From contig JBHOQX010000025.1 in the NCBI GenBank assembly GCA_042408595.1, positions 124,001 to 188,000 on the forward strand: a DNA stretch of 64,000 nucleotides, in the 5' to 3' direction. The notes under the pieces were generated by a model. The model made no database searches, had not been told where the DNA came from, and saw only the letters and a program-made list of their open reading frames with translations. The position numbers were made by a program, and so were the translations under genes. This DNA comes from JBHOQX01 sp042408595. GTDB taxonomy: Bacteria; Chloroflexota; Chloroflexia; Chloroflexales; Roseiflexaceae. This document shows, piece after piece, positions 59,605-64,000 of the stretch. The stretch's first letter is position 1. Every line of letters starts with the position of its first letter.

Positions 59605-59651
59605 AACCCCTCTCGTGCGATTGCAGGGTGAGTGGTGCGCACGCCGCGTTC

Positions 59652-59679
59652 ATTGTACCATGCCGGGCCGCGCCGGTCA
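59652..59679 (-). promoter_or_regulatory. Promoter of coaX
   Basis: On the minus strand CTGACC (59674-59679) is separated by about 16-17 bp from TACAAT (59652-59657), which is preceded by TGG. Divergent from the lgt promoter and overlapping its upstream region. Confidence 0.55.
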
Positions 59680-59684
59680 GAACG

Positions 59685-59713
59685 TTGACAGCGGCGTGCG
59701 CCAGGCATACAAT
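59685..59713 (+). promoter_or_regulatory. Near-consensus promoter of lgt
   Basis: TTGACA (59685-59690), a 17-bp spacer and TACAAT (59708-59713). AAGGAG and the GTG start follow at 59749 and 59763. Confidence 0.75.
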
Positions 59714-59762
59714 ACGGGCCGCCCGCCGCACCGGCGGGCACACATACGCAAGGAGTCTTCGC

Positions 59763-60698
59763 GTGGCACTCTACCCTCCGTTTGGACCGAACCTGATCGA
59801 CCTCACGCTCTTCGGGTTCCACCTCCAGGTGCGCTGGTATGGTGTCCTGATCGTAAGCGGCGCGATCCTGGCCGGCTACATCGCTGCCCGGCGGGCACGG
59901 GCACGCGGCTTCGACCCGGAGGATGTCTGGAACCAGTTGCTGCTCGGGATGGTGTTCGGCATCATCGGCGCGCGCCTGTATTATGTCGTCTTCGAATGGC
60001 CGCGCTTCGCGCACCAGCCGTGGACGTTCATCCTCAACCCGGCGAATGGCGGCCTGGCGATCCACGGCGCGCTGATCGGTGCGATACTTGCGGCGCTGCT
60101 CTACACCTGGTGGAAGCGGATCCCGCTGCTGCAATGGCTAGACATCTGTATGGTGTGCTTTTTGCCGGCGCAGGCGATCGGGCGCTTCGGCAACTTCTTC
60201 AACCAGGAGGCGTACGGCCGCCCGACGACGCTGCCCTTCGGGGTGCGGATCGACGAGCCGCACCGGTTGCCGCCCTACAATGACATGACCGCCTATCCGC
60301 CGAACACGTTGTTCCACGCCACGTTCCTGTACGAGGCGGTCTGGAACATCATCGGCTTCGGGCTGATCCTCTGGCTGGAGCGCCGGCTGCACCGGCTCGG
60401 GCGGCTGCGCGTCCTGGTTGTCTCGTTGGCGTACGCGGCGTGGTACGGCCTGGGGCGGCTGTGGGTCGAAGGGCTGCGCACGGACAGCCTGTGCACCAAC
60501 CTGATCGGCGGGGAGTGCGCCGGGGCGCTGCGCACGGCGCAGGTGGCGAGCGTCCTGCTGCTGGCCGGCGGCCTGCTCGGCATCCTGGCGATCTACCTGC
60601 GGAAGCTGACGCCGCTCTATAACGCCGACTGGAGCGTCGGCGCGGCGCCCGCCACGCCCGAGGCCGCCGGCGGGGAGATGGCCGAGAGCAAGGCGTGA
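59763..60698 (+). CDS. lgt: Prolipoprotein diacylglyceryl transferase
   Basis: 311 residues from GTG 59763 with AAGGAG 8 nt upstream. It attaches diacylglycerol to the lipobox Cys of prelipoproteins in the membrane. The Lgt signature GRFGNFFNQEAYG, GGLAIHGALIG and RWYGVLIVSG are present, with seven predicted membrane helices. It serves lipoproteins such as the sugar-binding protein at 14202. The C-terminal tail (GAAPATPEAAGGEMAESKA) is disordered. Confidence 0.96.
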   Translation: MALYPPFGPNLIDLTLFGFHLQVRWYGVLIVSGAILAGYIAARRARARGFDPEDVWNQLLLGMVFGIIGARLYYVVFEWPRFAHQPWTFILNPANGGLAIHGALIGAILAALLYTWWKRIPLLQWLDICMVCFLPAQAIGRFGNFFNQEAYGRPTTLPFGVRIDEPHRLPPYNDMTAYPPNTLFHATFLYEAVWNIIGFGLILWLERRLHRLGRLRVLVVSLAYAAWYGLGRLWVEGLRTDSLCTNLIGGECAGALRTAQVASVLLLAGGLLGILAIYLRKLTPLYNADWSVGAAPATPEAAGGEMAESKA

Positions 60699-60704
60699 GA
60701 AGCC

Positions 60705-60830
60705 GTCTGGAACGGGGATGCCTGGAGGGCGGCACCTTCCGAGCTTCCCTGAGTTCCGCCATGCGTCGGCCAAAGAACAGGTCGTTGGAGAGCCGCAGCC
60801 CCTCCAAACCTCCCCGCCGTGTACGTCCTG
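60705..60830. repeat. Dispersed intergenic repeat copy
   Basis: Between lgt and the HD-domain gene. Positions 60790-60830 align without gaps to 27020-27060 and 62524-62564, sharing CTCCAAACCTCCC and GTACGTCCTG. Its right edge abuts the stop codon of the HD gene. Confidence 0.5.
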
Positions 60831-61466
60831 CTACTGCCCGGCGATCCCGAGGCGTCCGGCATCGGCGCGCAGCGCAGCGATCACCCCGGCGATCAGCTCA
60901 TCCAGCGGCATGCCGAGCCGCTCGGCCCCGGCGACGATGTCTTCGCGGCTGACGGCCCGGGCGAACGCCTTGTCCTTCATCTTCTTGCGCACCGCCGGCA
61001 CATCCACCTCGAAGATGCTCTTGCTGGGCCGCACCAGCGCCACCGCCACCACGAAACTCGAAAGCTCATCCACGGCGACGAGCGTCTTCTCCAGAGCGCT
61101 CTCCGGCGGCACGCCGGCGTAGTCGGCGTGCGACAGGATGGCGCGCACGACCTCATCGCTCCAGCCGTGGTTGCGCAGGTAGGTGACGCCGACAAACGGG
61201 TGCATCCGGATCGGCGGCTCGGTCGCTTCGCCAGCGAGAATGGCGGCGGCGGCCCGCCGCGGCGCGTCGCCGGGAGGCGGCATCTGCGGATACTGCTCGA
61301 AGTCCATATCGTGCAACAGCCCAACCGCCTCCCAGGTGTCGGCGTCCGCGCCGGCGCGGGCGGCGAAGTGCCGCATCGAGGCGGCGACGGCATAGCAGTG
61401 CTTGCGGAGTTGCTCGCTCTGCACCCACGCGTGCAGCAGCGCGCGGGCCTGTTCGGTCTGTGTCAT
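60831..61466 (-). CDS. HD-domain hydrolase
   Basis: 211 residues from ATG 61466 with GGAG upstream. HD motif: His in KHCYAVAASMRHFA, HDMDFEQYP and ILSHADYAG. The family (HDIG-like, often annotated as metal-dependent phosphohydrolase) acts on nucleotides or cyclic dinucleotides; substrate unknown. KTLVAVDELSSFVVAVALVRPSKSI is characteristic of this subfamily. The C-terminal codons touch the dispersed repeat. Confidence 0.87.
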   Translation of the reverse strand: MTQTEQARALLHAWVQSEQLRKHCYAVAASMRHFAARAGADADTWEAVGLLHDMDFEQYPQMPPPGDAPRRAAAAILAGEATEPPIRMHPFVGVTYLRNHGWSDEVVRAILSHADYAGVPPESALEKTLVAVDELSSFVVAVALVRPSKSIFEVDVPAVRKKMKDKAFARAVSREDIVAGAERLGMPLDELIAGVIAALRADAGRLGIAGQ

Positions 61467-61558
61467 GGCGTCTCCGGTGTAAAGATTCAGCGATCTAAGG
61501 ATGCAGCCACACGGCGGGCGCGCGGCGCAGGCGCGGAAGGGGTGCGCCCGGCGCAGTT

Positions 61559-62302
61559 TCATAGGTTGCGCGCCCGCCAAGCGTGATAGAGCGCGATCGA
61601 GCCGGCCACGGCCGCGTTCAGCGAGGCGATCTTGCCGGCCTGCGGCAGCTTGATCAGGAAATCGCAGCGCTCGCGGGTGAGCCGTGCCAGCCCCGCCCCC
61701 TCCGCGCCGACGACCAACGCCAGCGGGATGTTCAGGTCGGCCTCATCATAGATCTGCGCCCGTTCGTCGTCTTCCAGCCCGACCACCCAGACGCCGAGGC
61801 GCTGGAGCTGCTCGATCGTCTGGGCGATGTTCGATACAACGGCAATATGCACGTGCTCTGTCGCGCCGGCGGAGGCGTTCACGACCGCCGGCGTCACCTC
61901 GGCGGCGCGGCGCCCCGGCAGCACCACGCCATGCGCCCCGACCGCCTCGGCGGTGCGCAACAGCGTTCCGACATTCTGCGGATCCTGCAGATGATCCAGG
62001 ATGAGAATCAGGGGCGCTTCCTCGCGCGCTTCCGCCAGCGCGAGGATATCTTCCAGTTCGGCATAGGGATAGTCGCCGCACTCCAGGGCTACACCCTGGT
62101 GGTTCGCCTGGCGCAGGCGGGCGTCCAGGTCGTGGCGATCCACGCGCTCGACCGGCACGCCAGCGGCCTCGGCGAGGCGCACGATCTCGGCCAGCGTTCC
62201 GGTCTCCTGCGCGCCCGCCGAGACGAGCAGCCGGTTCAGACTGCGGCGGCCGGCGCGCAGCGCCTCGCGCACGGCATTCCGTCCGTAGAGCAGATCAGCC
62301 AT
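61559..62302 (-). CDS. rlmB: 23S rRNA (guanosine-2'-O)-methyltransferase RlmB (TrmH/SpoU family)
   Basis: 247 residues. YGRNAVREALRAGRR at the start is the substrate-binding domain. The SPOUT knot motifs are LDHLQDPQNVGTLLRTAEAVGAHGVVLP, ALVVGAEGAGLARLTRERCD and LPQAGKIASLNAAVAGSIALY. It methylates G2251-type ribose in 23S rRNA. Paralogues acting on other rRNA or tRNA sites cannot be excluded. Confidence 0.92.
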   Translation of the reverse strand: MADLLYGRNAVREALRAGRRSLNRLLVSAGAQETGTLAEIVRLAEAAGVPVERVDRHDLDARLRQANHQGVALECGDYPYAELEDILALAEAREEAPLILILDHLQDPQNVGTLLRTAEAVGAHGVVLPGRRAAEVTPAVVNASAGATEHVHIAVVSNIAQTIEQLQRLGVWVVGLEDDERAQIYDEADLNIPLALVVGAEGAGLARLTRERCDFLIKLPQAGKIASLNAAVAGSIALYHAWRARNL

Positions 62303-62696
62303 TCGCCTTCGCTTCGTCGTCCATGATCGTTAGCACGCCGCTCCCATACAGCAACGTGCAGCGGCGCAGGGGGTGATTGCCCAGCCGCAGCCCGTCAGGA
62401 CGCTATCTTCTCACTCTCAGGACACGCACGCGGTCGCCCGCACCTTGGGCGGTGTGGCGGGCCTGCGGCCCTCCACGGGGTTCTTCTTGGCCGCGCGTGC
62501 GCCCGCCCAAAAGGGGGCTTGGCGGGGCTGGGCCCCGCCAAACCTCCCTCCCGCGTACCTCGTGTCAATCTGCAATCGACAATCTGCACCGGCCCTAGTA
62601 TACCATCTTGCAGGCCACGGCCGGCATGCAGCACAGGGCGCAGCCGGACCCCTCCGACTGCGCCACGCGTTCCTGCCTGTGTTGGCGAACAGGTGC
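62303..62696. other. Gene-free gap with dispersed repeat, island and rlmB promoter element
   Basis: Contains a dispersed repeat copy (about 62385-62564, sharing 62456-62478 with 26933-26955), the GATTGCAG-family words GTCAATCTGCAATCGACA and AATCTGCACC at 62564-62590, and an extended -10 (TGG then TATACT, minus, 62597-62602) that could serve rlmB with a leader of nearly 300 nt. No gene seen. Confidence 0.5.
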
Positions 62697-64000
62697 CTAC
62701 TGTGCCGTGCCGCCGCCGAAGTCATCCAGGAAGGTGGCCGGCGCCTGCAACATCCAGACCCCGATCCGCCCGCCGCTGCCCCGGTACGGCCATGCGCTCG
62801 AGACGGCCACCGAGCCGATCCGCGTCCCGTTGCGGTAGACCTCGACCGTCCCGTCGAACCGGGCGCGCGCGCCGAATCGATCGCCCGCCTGGAAGGTGGC
62901 CGAGATGTTCGCGCCGTGCTGCGTCCAGACCCCGCTGCCGTGGCACGTCCACACCTGCACCCTCCCGGCGCGCGGGTCGTACCAGACCTCCAGCACGTTG
63001 CATTCGCCGGTCCCCTGCCCCTTCAACAGCAGGTCGATCTCCTGGGCGTTGGCGTCGATCGCGCTCAGGGTGACATAGACCTCCTGGTCCGCGCCGAAGG
63101 CGGTGTTCCAGTACAACGCGCCGCCGCTCTCGACATCCAGGCGGTTGCCGTTGACGCTGTAGCCGCCGGTCGCGCCGGCCCAGTTGGCGCCGATCGGGCC
63201 GTTCGCCCGGTTGAAGGTGTCGAGCACGCCGGTACCGGGGAAGCCGCCCGGCGTCGGCGTCGGCGTGCTGGTCGGCGGGTTGGTGGGCGTCGGGGTCACC
63301 GTTGGTGTGCTGGTCGGCGTGGCCGTCGGCCCGGCGGTCGGCGTCGGCGTCGGCGTGCTGGTCGGCGGGTTGGTGGGCGTCGGGGTTGCCGTCGGTGTGC
63401 TGGTCGGCGTGGCTGTCGGCCCGGCGGTCAGCGTCGGCGTCGGCGTGCTGGTCGGGGTCGCCGTCGGCGTGGCTGTCGGCCCGGCGGTCGGCGTCGGCGT
63501 GGCCGACGGCCCGCTGGCGACCGCCCCGCCGCCGAAGTCGTCGAGCAGTGTGTAGTCGGCGCCGATCATCCACAGCCCGATCCGCCCGCCGCTCCCCCGG
63601 TACGGCCAGGCGCTCGACACCGTGACCGTCCCCAGCAGCGTGCTGTTGCGGTAGACCTCGACCGTGCCGTCCACCCGCGCTCGCGCCCCCAGCCGGTCGC
63701 CGGCCTGGAAGGTCGCCGGGATCGCCGCGCCGTGTTTGATCCAGGTGCCGTAGTTGTGGCAGGTCCAGACCTCGGCGGTCCGGCTGGCGGGGTGATAGTA
63801 GACCTCCAGCAGGTTACAGGCGGAGGTGTCCTGCGCCCTGAGCAACAGGTCGACTTCAGCGGCGTTCGGGTCGATCGCACTCAGCGTGACAAAGGCTTCC
63901 TGGTCCGCGCCGAAGGCGGTGTTCCATAGCACGACCCCGCCGCCGCCCACGTCCAGTTGGTTGTTAACGATGCTGTATCCGGTGGTGTTGCCAACCCAGT
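62697..64000 (-). CDS. Secreted repeat protein with two concanavalin-like domains and Thr/Pro linker (partial)
   Basis: The C-terminal 434 codons are visible; the gene starts beyond the right edge. Two beta-sandwich domains of about 140 residues are seen (N-terminal one from the edge to about 63520, C-terminal one about 63230-62697). Both contain DxxLDTFNRxNGP-like or NWVGNTTGYS starts, WNTAFGADQEV/AxVTLSAID, AWPYRGSGGRIGxWM and LDDFGGG ends. A TPTPTAGPTATPTSTP linker joins them. Such domains bind or act on carbohydrates in surface proteins. Reads into position 64000 are in frame, so the protein is larger. Confidence 0.88.
   Translation of the reverse strand, partial: WVGNTTGYSIVNNQLDVGGGGVVLWNTAFGADQEAFVTLSAIDPNAAEVDLLLRAQDTSACNLLEVYYHPASRTAEVWTCHNYGTWIKHGAAIPATFQAGDRLGARARVDGTVEVYRNSTLLGTVTVSSAWPYRGSGGRIGLWMIGADYTLLDDFGGGAVASGPSATPTPTAGPTATPTATPTSTPTPTLTAGPTATPTSTPTATPTPTNPPTSTPTPTPTAGPTATPTSTPTVTPTPTNPPTSTPTPTPGGFPGTGVLDTFNRANGPIGANWAGATGGYSVNGNRLDVESGGALYWNTAFGADQEVYVTLSAIDANAQEIDLLLKGQGTGECNVLEVWYDPRAGRVQVWTCHGSGVWTQHGANISATFQAGDRFGARARFDGTVEVYRNGTRIGSVAVSSAWPYRGSGGRIGVWMLQAPATFLDDFGGGTAQ
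63251..63457. repeat. 90-bp coding tandem repeat in the Thr/Pro linker
   Basis: The block starting GCGTCGGCGTCGGCGTGCTG occurs at 63251, 63341 and 63431, an exact 90-bp period (2.3 copies), encoding 30 residues of Thr/Pro linker on the minus strand. Short variant words lie on either side. Confidence 0.75.

Noticed and set aside
63251..63457. Second CRISPR-like repeat block
   Set aside because: A 90-bp coding tandem repeat within a secreted protein, no spacers.

Overview
The window is GC-rich bacterial DNA, probably from a Chloroflexota (Chloroflexia, Roseiflexus/Kouleothrix-like) genome. This placement is an inference. It rests on a mevalonate-pathway operon with an archaeal-type HMG-CoA synthase, Thr/Pro-rich linkers on surface proteins, a Ser/Thr kinase beside a PASTA-bearing PBP1A, a DUF4129-DUF4350 membrane module and sugar ABC importers with no ATPase gene alongside. 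No rRNA, tRNA, CRISPR array, intact insertion sequence or prophage is visible.

Layout. 1-3.6 kb (minus): HMG-CoA reductase, HMG-CoA synthase and a thiolase-like protein that lacks the catalytic residues. 3.9-6.2 kb (plus): a putative lipoprotein, an ANTAR response regulator and a membrane-anchored coiled-coil protein. 6.2-8.8 kb: a small HTH protein divergent from citrate synthase, with a striking 10-bp-phased operator-like site between them, then a tandem RNase H protein. 8.8-9.9 kb: a DUF983 protein and gene debris (DJ-1/PfpI and Nudix fragments). 10-14 kb (minus): pyruvate phosphate dikinase, two overlapping Doc-type toxins and a small ORF with a consensus promoter. 14.2-17.7 kb (minus): a sugar ABC importer. 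18-21.6 kb (minus): SDR, iron-type alcohol dehydrogenase, histidine phosphatase and M55 D-aminopeptidase. 21.7-26.7 kb: PBP1A divergent from a Ser/Thr kinase. 27-32.3 kb (plus): alkyltransferase-like protein, three membrane or envelope proteins and purB. 32.4-44 kb (minus): a surface-polysaccharide cluster with six glycosyltransferases, three zinc-ribbon methyltransferases and a flippase. 44-48 kb: udk, a small ORF, ilvA and hutI. 48.2-55.3 kb (plus): three tandem GT-C membrane glycosyltransferases that share an unusual C-terminal domain. 55.4-62.3 kb: era (fused to DUF2283-like domains), a DUF4230-like protein, menG/ubiE, coaX, lgt, an HD hydrolase and rlmB. 62.7 kb to the end (minus): a large secreted repeat protein that runs off the window.

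The genes combine central metabolism (isoprenoid precursors, citrate, PEP/pyruvate, purine, threonine and histidine) with a strong cell-surface theme: glycan assembly and export, peptidoglycan synthesis, lipoprotein maturation and surface repeat proteins.

The most unusual pattern is a set of short, quasi-repetitive sequence islands with several word families, for example GATTGCAGATTGCAG, GACGAAGGACGACGG, CTCCCTGTCTCCC, CATCATTCATCACTCATC, GTGTCATCGTGTCACC and CCCCTAGCTCCTAGCCC. They fill many intergenic gaps. The same words also appear in frame inside genes, especially the glycosyltransferases, and as gene 3' ends and the era linker. I know of no description of this. Promoters are recognisable: many carry an extended -10 of the form TGnTAYRAT, and two place the start codon almost at the predicted transcription start.
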